From Liolophura sinensis (taxonomy: Eukaryota > Mollusca > Polyplacophora > Chitonida > Chitonidae), in the NCBI RefSeq assembly GCF_032854445.1, contig NC_088302.1, positions 44,866,645 through 44,930,644 on the forward strand: a DNA stretch of 64,000 nucleotides, written 5' to 3'. Both the position numbers and the translations under genes were made by a program. Of this stretch, positions 34,833 to 47,299 are shown in pieces (within the stretch, counting starts at the first letter, position 1; every line of letters begins with the position of its first letter). The notes beneath the pieces are model-generated. The model was given only the letters and a program-made list of their open reading frames with translations. It was not told the DNA's origin and did not search any database.

Positions 34833-37580
34833 CTGTTTATTAAATGTGATGACAGTGCACCATTTTAAGTATTTCTAGATCAGTGACGTCTAATGAATTG
34901 CCACCAACATCACTGTATTTACTTGACCGAAGTCCCTTTAAGTCATGTCATCGCTGCTCTGGTTTTACTCTCCATACCGTAGTCTCTTTTCTTATATCGT
35001 AATAAGGTCGCGTTTGTGTAGCAATGATTAACCTGTCCCTAAACAGTCGTGTTGTTAAAGTTACGTTCCTTTTTTTTATCATATTTCCGACGGAATAATT
35101 AATATTTTGTGAAATATTTCAAGTGCAAAGGTAAGTTTTCATGCCATATTTAAAAGGCATATTGCGATTATGAAATTCGAAATGATATTTGATTTAAAAT
35201 CAGAATAAAGTCGAATTTAAGCATTTAAGTCGTGGATACCAATATGTTGTCCTTGCCCATTTAAATTAATTTTCTTTGAACCGCTAAAATGTCAAGTATC
35301 AATGGATTTTTAAACTGCACTCTAAGAAAACACATGGATAGACAGGTATAGAAAGTAGGCCTATGGCATGCAAGAGTTGTTCCATATCGCCCTGAACAGA
35401 AGTACACCTGTTATCTCTTAGAGGCGTAGTTAGCGCTTTGTGGGTGTGTTCTCGTGGGTAAGTAACTCCACCTGGGGTTACACATGACATATTAATGGCA
35501 TCACCTGTGAGACTGTGCCCAGTCTTCTGACACCTCGCTCACCTGTCACTTTAGAAGTGTTTTCTAGATGGCTACACTAATCTAAAAAGTTTAGAAAGCG
35601 AAGTAGTGGTTTTTATCATATTTGCGATTTCCCATTCCCCAGGGATTGAATGTTTGAACATAGCAGATCAAATGTAACTGTCGATGCACAAGGCAAATGT
35701 TTCTTTAAAACCTTTTCACTGGAACAAACACGTATAAACTTTATTATGTAGTTTCTGAGGGCTGCCTGCTTTTGATCCGCAGGTCTCGGACAGTACAGGT
35801 CACTGGCCACAAAAAGCCGACCTGGAACCTTTGAAAGCTTAACTTATTTGTCCAGGTATCCCATGACAATACGCCGGGATGTTTAGTACGACCATACTAC
35901 AATATCGGGGATATGTTCGCCGTGGGTGTTTATATTAAAAAGAAGTTTTCTTCAGCTGGGCTCTGTCAGGATCTGGCAGCTCCCTATCGTTGGATTTATG
36001 GTGGCTCAGTTACTGCTGGCTATTGTATGCTGACATTCCTGCCCGGTAATACATACTTAACGATACTGTACCCGATACGGCTCTGTGGTATGCCTGGTTC
36101 TTAAAGTAGGGAACATCACGACAGCCGCAGACTTTCTCCTCGTGCGCTAAGATTCTAAGGGAGATCAAGAAACGAAGATGTATCGTGTCATATCATGCTA
36201 GTGTTCAGTCTTGCAGGACAGCCGAACCAAGTAACAGTACACCATTAATACAGTATTTATCAGACTTGTTTCTGTTTTGGGTTTTGCTTTTTTGTTTAAT
36301 ATTTTGCTGCTTTACCCTTTTTTTTATATATGTAATAATATAGGAAAGGTAGCTATAGGATTTAACAATGCAACAATCTGGGACATCTAGGTACATTATT
36401 ATAATGCACGTGAAGATGTTTTAGATCAGTTTAAAGGCAAAGTAAAACAACGACTGATGGCTCACTGATTGATTGTTCACAGACGCCATACACAAAAACT
36501 TTTGCCATTTCACATTTACCATTGCATGATAGTTGTATACTGACATGTGTTGGTATAAATCTCGTTGTAAAGGCTATATGTCCTTACACATGTATCTGTC
36601 AAGACAGACACTGTGTTGCTGTTATTGTTGGTTTGGTGTCGCCGTTAACCATCAAGCAGGAAATGTCGCCAGTGTTACTAATGATTATAGATAAATGATA
36701 GCTGAGAGGTTATTTAACACAGCTCCTGTCGCCTCTCCACTCGGAGATGTGGACAGGGGTTCAGCTGGCGCCATCAGACGGAGGTAATAAAATACGGACA
36801 TTACCTGCACCCAATTAGTCAGGACTCCACGACGGAGACAGAAATGTGGGTAATATGACCAATGTGCGGTAATATGTGTCATCAGAAAAACCCGACCATC
36901 AATTCCGGTCTGCAGTCATATAACAGCTGCTGCTCCTTCAGGAAAGCCAAAACCTTTTAGAACACCGTCAGCGTGGTGGGGACGGAAAAATATCACTATG
37001 GCACAATATCTATTCGACAGGAGAGTATATGTAGCAAACAAGTTTAAACAACAAATATTTTCGTATAAAAAGTTCTTTCCGTTCCAGCCTATAACTTTAA
37101 TTGTTGAAGTTTAAATGCGATTGATATAAGAGTTCCTGAATAGTTTGAACTCACGAGATGTTCGTTCAATCCCAGTATCCTCCTGAATTAATATCGACTG
37201 TATTATAAACTGCCTTTTTTGGGTCGGTGATCCAATGCCAGCTGACATAACTATCCTATTTCTCTCAGATAAGGCCTTCCCGGGCACAGCACTTTGGTAA
37301 GTTGCTTTTTTCAACTGGTCTTTCATTTAAAAAGTGTCAGTGATCACCAGGTATTTTTAGCTCGAAATACTACTCAGGTCATCCTTCTTGCGATGTTGCA
37401 CGGAGTATAGAACTAGTCGAATTTCTTATCAGTGACATCTACCTGAAATACAGCAACAGCATATATATGTATTCCAGTGAGAATTAACTGGGATGTGAAT
37501 TAACGGAGCTCCACTATTATAGCTGATCTTTATTTATTCACATCTGAAATACGAATATATTCCGGGATAAAAAAAGATGC

Positions 37581-37583
<3 letters not shown>
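34833..37583. other. Intergenic, nothing recognised
   Basis: AT-rich, with no SINE and no array longer than a few units. Short ORFs have no coding character. Confidence 0.5.

Positions 37584-37645
<62 letters not shown>
37584..37645. repeat. (TA)n microsatellite, ~30 units
   Basis: Almost uninterrupted AT dinucleotide run. It explains the YIYIYI-type peptide that can be read on the minus strand. Confidence 0.98.
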
Positions 37646-37650
<5 letters not shown>

Positions 37651-38533
37651 CATACTCATACATACTCTAAACGTGATACAGACGAACTTCTCGTGATACA
37701 TAATCCTTATATAATCGAATCTCTGAAGAAACATATGCTGGTTCACTGGAATTATGGGAGACTATTGGTTCTCCAGATGGCATACTTTATCTGGGTTTGC
37801 ATATTTATAAAAACGACCAGGACTTCCTCGCTCGTCGATTGTATGGCAATATCACGCCTCCATTCAAAGTTTCTATTTTTGAAATATACCAGCTGATAAT
37901 TACTACTTATAACCATAACGTGGAAGATCTATAGCGCTATGCTTTGTAAATATGCATCCAATTCCACTTTACCCCGAGCTTAGGGTCTGTATAACCAAGC
38001 GCAGTTTTAATGTCACCGCTTTGTTTATATTAACAGTTCCAATAACAATATAACTGAAATACATTTATACTTATTTTTGCCTTATAGCAGGATCTTGTGT
38101 ATAGCACAAATATGGACCTTTAAGTTTTTAAACTCTTGTGGAAACTCTTACCAAGATGAAAATCAAAACAGCACAACTCTAGTGATACCTCGATCTTTGC
38201 GTGAAGATAGCTACAGTACAGTACAGTACGTATTCGAATCGCTATAATCGTGTCCCCATACGAAAACGCCAACACGAGGTCACTGTTCGCGAACGAGGTT
38301 TTCACTCCTCATTTCACGGGTTGGAAAGGGGTGCAGCAAGAAAGATAATGAAATGAAGCGCTCTCTGTGCTGTTGCTGTACTAACACCTTCGCATCAGCT
38401 GACACGAGAACACTACACGCGGGTTATACGCTTACGTTGATTTAAGAAATAGGGAGTGAAAATCACCTTCGCCAATGGTGATATCGTGTTAAATTTTGGC
38501 ATTGTGGGATCAACACAAGAATATGTCCATGCT

Positions 38534-38629
38534 GAGAGCGGTGGGGTACGTCCAATGTGACAGCGGTGGAATACGTCCTTGGTGGCAGCGGTGGAATACT
38601 TCCATGGTGAAAGCAGTGGAGAGCTCCCG
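38534..38629. repeat. 25-bp tandem repeat, ~4 copies
   Basis: Unit 'gacagcggtggaatacgtcc' + 'ttggt', period 25, diverging toward both ends. Confidence 0.85.
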
Positions 38630-41427
38630 AAGGGCCGTGTATATGGAATTACATAAAGTTTGCTGGCAATTACTTGCTTCTACCAGTAGGTAAATAAATG
38701 ATTAATTTTGTTTGGGAGAAGAATCGTTGTAAATGATGATAGATGAACGGTGCTAGAAATCAATCATTCTGATACAGAGCATGGCGGTAGGGGTGGGGAC
38801 CATAGAGACGGTAAAGCCTGCACGATTACACAAAAAACATTTTTTAAACAAAATAACTTACAAAAGTAAATCATATTCAGGTGTGAAACGTAAGAGTGAT
38901 TTTTGTTGATATATAATGTGTATGGGAACCCTAAAACTGTGATAAGATCATATATGAATTAGTCTGTTCGATATAATATGTACTTCTACGAATGTGTAGA
39001 CAAGCCCATATCGCTCAAGGTTGAGATGGACCTTACAACACTGTAAATATTATTTTATTGGGGCTTAATCTCGTGTCCAAGAATTTTCCACTTGGTAAAC
39101 CACCTGCATTCGCTAGGTGCAACCATAAAATGGTGCAATCCACATTTATGTCATTAGTATTCTGTGCTTACAGTATAGGTTCAGTAAATCAGATTAAAAC
39201 CCTAGGACGTAAAGACTCAGATGACAGTACCAGTGGGGATAGCTGGAAATGTATGGTTCTTATACAGGGCTACTTTGTAGAGCTGGTGTATCACATATAA
39301 TGGAGCTCTTTCCCCCTTCGCGTGTCAAGGGTTGATAAATACGTACAGCCACCTGGAATAATTGTACTTAATGTGGTCGTATTTGTAGCGAAGGTTAGAA
39401 CGTGTTTAATGTTCTGCTACCCTAAGTAGTTTTAACAGGTAGAGGCGTTATACACCATGACCGTAACCTGTCACCGCTACAAACCAGCTTTTGTCCACGA
39501 AAACAACACCAAAAGTGTCTCACTTATCAGAACAGGTTGGAGACGTGACGAGAAAAAAAATACACCTCGGGGTAGACTGTATTGTACCTATACCAGACTC
39601 CGCGCATGTGTGACCAGCGACTAGACCAGGGGGCCTACTTCCGGTATCGGTCATACCAGACACCCTTACTCAACACGACATTAAAACACAGACATGTCAT
39701 AAACAGATGGCAAAATAGCGAACAACACGAACCGTTTTAATAAGTTACTTAACAAAAAATTAAAAACTGACGCTTTCAATTTAAGCAAAAATATATATAT
39801 TAACAAAATGAAATACGGTAATCAATAAAATCTTTAATACGCTGTCCGCATTTCTGGGTAATTACAAATATCCAAAAATATGCATCTTTGATTGATCAGC
39901 AAATAGGTTATTTAAGTTTTAAATGGGTTTCAAAAGAAGCCTTCTCTCTCATAATCATACTAAATAGGCCTAAAGAATATACTAGTTCATTACAAAAATG
40001 AAAACATCAGTTATCGGTAATCCTCTGCATAGGAGTATAATACATCAGCAAAGTTTACTTCATCGTAAGCGTTGTTTTCAAACTGAAACTTAACATGTCC
40101 GCAGCTAAATCTGTCTGGAAGAATTAACCTGAAGGGCTTTTTATAAGGGTGTATTTTTTTTATCAATTACATGTATCATAGTTTGTGTTTTATTATAATG
40201 TGTATACGCGCAGAACGTTTGAACTCAAGCTTTTCATTGTATTTATATTATCGGTGACATCACTCTCAGCTGATACGGGTTTTGTCTGTGTGGGTTTGCG
40301 GGTGCCAGGAGCTGTCCAGTCCTGTACGTTACCCAACGGTAAAGAACTTCGGCTTCAAACACCGATTTAAATCCCGCCTTCTCTCCGATCCATGCTCAGG
40401 CCACACAACTACTACGAAAAAAAAAGTGGTTGAAATCCGAGGCACAATAAGAAAGACCTCTTTGTTTGTTTTGTCGCTTTTTTAACTGCACAGTTTGTTT
40501 GAGTAATCCCTCGATTTCCCTTTGATATGCTGTCATGTACACTTTGTACATGAACTGCGTTCGCTTGTCGATTTCATGCAAACCCTAGTCCAGAAATGGA
40601 ACATTATGTCGCTCTGTTTGTAGGTTGAGAAATCTGACGAAACAGATGGGGAACCGTGTTTTGTTATTGTTTAGACTGGATTTACAGACAAGCGTTAAGA
40701 GTAGCTGGGAAAACGATGAAATTGACCTGTTCGTTTGTATTTAGATATCTGCCATGTCTTCGTTCAGGTCCGAAATTACACCTAACTCCGAATGTGTGCA
40801 CCTTACTGTATTAGCATGCACACGTGAGTTGGCCGAACATAGAACTGGTCTGTAGGGCAGAGATTTGTCCGCAGTGCTCGAGGCGCTGTCGTTAATAATG
40901 CTTTTATGTTAGTGTCTTGTCAGATCAGGGGATAGCCTATACAGCATGTCACCTGAACGGTAAGTCCAGGTTATGTGGCAAAAACGCGTTCGTGTCGCAA
41001 ACAAACCCTCCTAGATATGACGCAGTGTGCGTGCGTACAGAAAAGTTAAATTCTTTTCTTACTGAAAACTAGCTTTATTTGCAGTCCAGCCCGTCCATGT
41101 TACTTGTATATTCACCTCTGAGATGAAACTCCCTGAGATGATAATAATACAGGTATATATGACTGGCGTTCTCCGCTGAGTCTAGATGACATATTAAAGG
41201 ACTGCTGAATGAGTTTGATTTGTGGGGGTTTACTTAGACGTTACGTGGAGACGCCAGTGACTCTGAACTAGTGCCCAGTCACTGCCAGTCTGCCAGCGCA
41301 CGTCAGATCACATACCACGTATATGTACTGTAAATAACACTCACACCGGTCTTACCGCTGTTATACTAGGACGATTGTGAGACCAGCTCTACCGCAAGTT
41401 TTCGCTGTTTTGGTTTAATATTCGTGA
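38630..41427. other. Intergenic, nothing recognised
   Basis: A possible SINE-tail remnant near 39,050-39,095 (ccaagaattttccactt) is too short to call. No other feature is supported. Confidence 0.5.
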
Positions 41428-41533
41428 ATGAGAGGTCGTCTTGGTGAAAACCGGGGTCCAGTGAGTTCACAACTACCTGCTGTCAGAGGCCTCCGGGAAT
41501 CTGCAGAGCGGGAAGCTCTAAACACGTTTAGAG
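41428..41533 (+). CDS. Possible first exon, plus strand (35 codons to a strong donor)
   Basis: ATG in an open frame reading MRGRLGENRGPVSSQL and on to ALNTFR, ending at tttagag|gtaagttt, a near-consensus donor. Base composition is richer in G+C and more even than the surroundings. There is no in-window partner exon with a matching phase: joining to 61855 would hit a stop within eight codons. It may be a 5' non-coding exon or chance. Confidence 0.25.
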
Positions 41534-44500
41534 GTAAGTTTATACACAGTCACTAAAATTCTGTCCCACCTGTAGGCTAGCATTGAGTGGAATGTTTGGT
41601 TTCTGTAAGGGGCATTCTGTATATATCTGTGGCCAACCATAGCTCACACCTTCTAACCAAAGCCGTAGGTGAATCAGACTTCATATATATTCACGGTACG
41701 TGTACACTTAATATCACTCAAGAGCTACCTGTATTTTACGTTATGTGTCCCACGTCACGGTCCGATAACTTTATATTTTCGGTTTCTTATATAACATTAG
41801 CATGAAAGGTGGGGAAGGATGTGTTGGATCATTTAGATCCATATCTGTAAATGACAGACAGTGTCTATATACGTGACCAGCGTACAGGTCTACGCCTACT
41901 GTATCCGTATCCCTGCTTCCTAGTTGTATCTAATAGCGGTATACTAGCATTTATACCTTTTTCTACCTATGTTACAAATGAGTTTTATTAAGTTTCTCTG
42001 TGCGATAAGAACACAGCCTTCCTATCTCGGCTGCACACAGGTTAGTGTATTTCATACTTAATATCACAATCTATCCAGAATGAATTAAACATATATAAGG
42101 TGTTACCAACACAATGGAATGTAAAAATTCACCACAACAGATGTTCTTAATGGGAAGCATACATATTTTCACATTTCCGAATAGCTTTCGGGTATTAATG
42201 CCTTCACAAGACACTTCAGCTGGTTCTAATATCGCTGTTCCAGGGCTGAGGGTGTGGTCCACATGTTCAGTCTTACATAGACCAGGTAAGTTTTAACACA
42301 TTTCAGGATCTGTTGACTGGGTTTATACAGGACAGGGTAATTCTAACTGTCTACACACTGAGACATAGCTCGTCACACGCAAACACCTGTTTCATTTTTT
42401 TTTTTTATCAGATAGTTGCATTTGTGCATTTGTGCTCAAAGTCTCCCGATGGGTGCAGTGTCTGTATAAAGCGTATCTGCTAGAGGTTATGTGGTGAGAT
42501 AGTATTTCTTTCAGATCATGACATAATAGTCTCGTAATCCTAACCTATCGGTATACTAATATTTGCACTAATGTCTAAGAAAAGGAAATTTGATTTGTGT
42601 TGTCAGTCCTCTATTTAAGGCTGAAATACGCAAACCGTGTTTACCCGATTTATGGACGATTGTGGACTTACAATACAAAGAAATTTAAACAAATCTCATT
42701 GAATTAAGCATAAGTGATTTTCGTGTAACATAGGCAGAAAAAGGTATAAATGCTTGCATAACGTCGACAGATGCAATGAGGGAAGCGGGGATGCACCAAA
42801 CTTAAGTATCCCTCATTAAGTGTTTTTCAAATAACACAGGTATAAAATAAGGACATACATGTGTAAGGCTTTCGTATAGAGGGAGGCGAGGATCTAAATA
42901 CCCCAGATGTACGCGCTCAAACAGGTAGGTATCAATTTTATACCTGTCATCAGATCAACTGTCAGTTAGTATAAAAACTGCATATTGTGGTGAATATCGG
43001 CATCTAGAACAACAAGACCTTGTTTGGGGGGGGGGGGGGGGCAGGAGTAGGAGAGAGGGGTGCGAGTCAGTTGTTACTTTATTTTATCTTAAAGACCATT
43101 AAAACATTGCTATCTGTGTACATTACACGTAAAGCTCTGAATGAGAACAAAAAACATTCCATTTGAACGAGTACACTTACGTCTATATGTGTAAGTGTAC
43201 ACATATCGCTGACAATGATATAATGCTGAAAAAGTGAAGAAGTACTGTTGACAAACTGTTGACAAATTAGCGCTTTGCACGCAGGGAATATTTTCGGGAA
43301 TAATCACTCACTGATACAGTAATGAACTTCATCAATTTTACACGATGTTAGTTTATAATTCTTTTCTGGTTTCCGAACTTTTAATGAATGATTATGGCTT
43401 AACGCCACATCGGCACTATTTCAGCCATAACGTGGCGAGCCTGAACTTTGACATATTATGAGTGATCTGCGCAATTCAGCAAGTCTTCGATATCCTTAAA
43501 TGGATTATTGTTATGATTCCCAAATCGATGGGAACGATCGGATTGTCAGGGTTCACACCAATAACCTTGGTGTCATCGTCTTCCGTTGTTTCACGTGCCA
43601 GTTTCTGACCACATGATTTGATTACCTCAAGTTCATATCACAGAAATCCTTTCTCGTCACGTGATTTAATCTCTTGCAATCATTGGTTATTTCAGATAGC
43701 CATCTTCTCATTTTATCCACTTGTAAAGTGCAAAGTAACGAAAACTATTGGTATTGTTTGTGTGGTGTGAAAAGGCCGGCTGTTCAGTCGCAGTTTACTC
43801 ATTATGGCAAAAGAAGTATCTGGCGGTTCGTGGTCCTATTTGAGCGTCCAGCAGAGTTGTTCAATTGATAAACCCACAGCGGTTAGCTCGTACAAATCAC
43901 CAGAGATAAAATTGCATTGTGTCGGATTGGCCCAACCCCATTCCCAGATCCATCAGCTCCAAACCCTTTCCATGCTTCGCTGAATGCCAAAAATTTCGTT
44001 CAACTCCACTGACCATGTTAAGAGGGGAGAAAAAGGCGAGCTTTTTATGCGTGTGCTCTCATAAAATGCGTCCAGCTTTTCTCATAAGAATGGTTATCCT
44101 CGTTTTATCCTACTTACGTCTCGTGGACACATGCGAACTCTCGAATAAATTCCAAGAGAATTTTTTATTTACTTTACAGCCAAATTTCCACCAGTTTTCC
44201 TTTGACTGGATATTTTGTTTATACATCCTATTTATCATGTGTAACTTTTGATATTTTTCTCTGTAGGCTTTAATGCGGGGTATTTTATGACAGGCGCCTA
44301 GTTAAATGTTTTTCCCCGGAGCGCTATATGTTGTACATCTAACTAAGATCAAAGCCCGCACGGAACCCGGGCTAATCCCGGTTACATGTTCACCATCAAG
44401 GCTAATTCTTCCTTCTATTCATTATCAACCAAGGAACCGAACCATTTCAAGTACTCAACTCTGTCTTCCCCCAACGCAACCCGGCCTTCTATAGCGCTCT

Positions 44501-46000
44501 TAAATTACCCACTCTTTGTGCTATGTAAGATTTCTGGACTATATTCGTGTTCGCGTCCTGTATGCCACACAAAAGCACTCCATAAACTGGTTAACATATT
44601 TCTAAAGAGTTGTCGGCGGCCATTTTGAGTGTGGTTTAGTGATCTAGGGGTTAACTCGTCAGACTACATGATAGTATCTGTCTGGCACCCTAACCAGTGT
44701 GTCCACCATTCAGCTGGGTGCGCAAATACTTCTAATATATATAAAAGTGTTTGAAAGGGACTCCAGTCCGTATTATCTAACATTATATCTAATAAAAGGA
44801 TCGGAGAAGGCTAGGTAGCTTGTTAATGTAGTCAACGACGGTAAAAGGCAGAAATAAATCTGACACTGGCCTCGAGAGCTCTTGATATCAGCGAAGAATA
44901 CATAGCACTTCACTACAGGTTCTTTTGTGTGAAGCACTTGATTAATTATGCAGTAATGGAGTTGAATTATGACATTATCTGCGAGCAACTTGTCAACATC
45001 TATCAACACCTCGACAGTCTTCATCAAAGTAAGACGTGCACAAGTCTGAAGAAGCAAGATGGGTGAAACTGCCTTAAAAATCACGACCTGAGGGTACACA
45101 ATCTTTCCAGGTTTACGATCTGACCTTAGCCGTATCTACTTCTTATGTCGTCCAAATGATGAAGGCAGTCAATGTGATACATTCTTGTAATGATATCTGC
45201 GTTTACTGGGTAAACGAAAAAAGCTGACAAATCAGTGACAAATGAAAAGTGTGTGGGGGCGGGGGATGGGGGACATTATCCCAACCCATGAGGCGAGGGT
45301 CCACAGGCCGCCCAGCGTCCAGGGGGCGCCAAGGCCCCGGAAGCTGCGGATACTATATAGCCGTACACCCGTTTGAGCGTATTTTAAGAGAAAAATATCC
45401 ATCCTCAAGGTAGTGATGAGGCATAGTGCCCATTTTGGCACAAATTTTGTTATCGGATCGCTTCCATACTTTTCACGTATGTACTTACTTTCCGTTGAAA
45501 TACTCGCTATGTGATTTGTAAAATATACTCAAATAGCGCATGCGGCTAAACTGAATAATGTTAATTATACATTGACCAGAGTGATCAGGCACGTAAGCAA
45601 CGGGATGCAGAGGTGGTAGGTTCGTACAAAGGCAAACGGATGGAGTATCCCAGTCAATTGTAGACGAGAATTCAAAAATCTCCAGACGTTCGGAGACAGT
45701 TTCTAAGCGGAGGTATTAATAGACTTACATGTTTTCGGCCCGTTTGAGTTATATTGCTCCATTTTGCAACTTACAAAATTTCAGGCACCAATCTTCAATA
45801 ATGACATGATCACATTTAACGAGATAAAATAGCTCACCAATAAGATTTCATTTCGTTGAACTTTTTGAACAAATTAAAAGAAATGTTTTGACAACTGGTT
45901 CAAAACAGTGAAGAAATCACTGAACATTCACAGTGGCGTATTTTTTATGGTTGGTACGAAAAGGAAGGCGAGGGGGGGGGGCGTTCAAAACATATACTAT
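41534..46000. other. Intergenic, few features
   Basis: Contains a G run (43,027-43,040) and one fragment of the second SINE family (43,385-43,441). ORFs of 60-110 codons here have no coding character. Confidence 0.5.
43385..43441 (-). mobile_element. Fragment of a second SINE family (3' end)
   Basis: On the minus strand: 'ctcgccacgttatggctgaa', 'atagtgccgatgtggcgtta'. This 3' end is distinct from the main family and occurs again at 54.64 kb. It is common in molluscan genomes. Confidence 0.75.
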
Positions 46001-46004
46001 CGTT

Positions 46005-46215
46005 ATTATCGTTTTAGCAGAAATTGGTGTCGCGAGAGTGCTATCTTTATTACTGTAGAACAGAAATTGGTGTCGTCGCAATGGTATATTTATTATCGTA
46101 GACCAGAAATCGGCATGGTGACATTTCTATTTTTATTATCGATGCCAGAAAATGATTCTTTGAGACTGTAATCGTCATTATCGTGTACCAGAAAGTCATG
46201 CCGTGAGAGTGTAAA
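46005..46215. repeat. Degenerate ~47-bp tandem repeat, 4-5 copies
   Basis: Repeated 'ttattatcgt..accagaaat' followed by 'tggtgtcg..agagtg' variants. Confidence 0.7.
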
Positions 46216-46284
46216 TCCTATTTTCGCGGATGAGTATGTGGTGTGCTGGTGATGTTATGTTTACTAGTTTTATAAATGAATTGA

Positions 46285-46456
46285 AATACCAGATATTGTC
46301 TGAGACCCCCAAAAGGTAATCCCATATTGTCTGAGACCCCCAAAAGGTAATCTCACATTGTCTGAGACCCCAAAACGTAATCCCACATTGTCTGAACCCC
46401 CCCCCCCACAAAACGTAATCCCACATTGTCTTAGACCTCAAAAATGTAATTCCAAA
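46285..46456. repeat. 31-bp tandem repeat, 5 copies
   Basis: Unit 'attgtctgagacccccaaaa' + 'ggtaatcccac', with a C-run expansion in copy four (46,398-46,408). It accounts for the repetitive minus-strand ORF at 46196-46585. Confidence 0.92.
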
Positions 46457-46857
46457 TAAAGACAATACCGTTAACCTTACATTTATACTTGAAACTAATG
46501 TATGTGTGTGCATGTCTCTCTGCCTGATTTTCCCCCAGTATAAGAAATTAGCGAAATTATTTCTTCCAATTTTTCGAATCTGCAATTGTATCTGCAGTGC
46601 GTGTACATAAATGTATGCATTTATGCATAACTAGTGCTGATGTAACTATTTCCCGTAGAGGATCTGGTATAAAACTCTTTACACCAAAAAAAAAAAACCC
46701 ATTAAAAGAACCTTTAAAGTTCTGCACAGTATGTACAGTTTGTGCAGTGCTGTTTCTGTAGTTGTTTTATTTTAAACTTATTCTGTCCTTTTAAGGTAGT
46801 AATGTAGTGAGGAAGTAGACCAAATCATTTCATGTTTATGTTCTGGTATAATCCAAC

Positions 46858-47283
46858 GTGTATAGTCCGGTAGTACATTTCCCCTATTTACAAGTACTTC
46901 GGCGAAAACAACGTAACTTCCTCGTGGGCTGGCATAAAGTTGGATTCTTTGCAGATGTTGATATAACCACAGATTACGGCTGTCCTGAAGCCATCGAGTA
47001 CGCTTTCATGTTTTCCCTAAATCTGTTCCTCATAAACATTGCGCCATTTTATCCTCCATTAGAGTCAGTGAAAAAACACGTTAGGCATATCAGTCCCCGT
47101 ATCCTAGTGCAAACACATATTATTGGACAGCTTTATAGTTGCATCCTTCGTCAGAAGGATTATGTTCTGCGCATGCTCGACAAAAGGGAATTTCACTTTC
47201 ACTGTTACCTAAATCTGCTAATGGGAAGAAAATTAGTAACCGTACCCTACATCAGATATACGGTCGTGCAATTTCGCATTTAG
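46858..47283 (+). CDS. Longest non-repeat ORF (141 codons), unidentified, probably not a gene
   Basis: Open from a codon given as start to TAG. No family is recognised, there are no repeated motifs, and several Leu/Phe-rich stretches are typical of AT-rich chance ORFs. I cannot exclude a decayed transposon fragment. Listed because of its length only. Confidence 0.12.
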   Translation: MYSPVVHFPYLQVLRRKQRNFLVGWHKVGFFADVDITTDYGCPEAIEYAFMFSLNLFLINIAPFYPPLESVKKHVRHISPRILVQTHIIGQLYSCILRQKDYVLRMLDKREFHFHCYLNLLMGRKLVTVPYIRYTVVQFRI

Positions 47284-47299
47284 GTTTTCCATCTGTTAT

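Noticed and set aside
42115-42125. miR-1-like 11-mer (tggaatgtaaa)
   Set aside because: The match stops after 11 bases and no complementary arm for a precursor hairpin is found within 80 bp.
46196-46585. 129-codon minus-strand ORF
   Set aside because: Its regular part comes from the 31-bp array; no domain or splice support.
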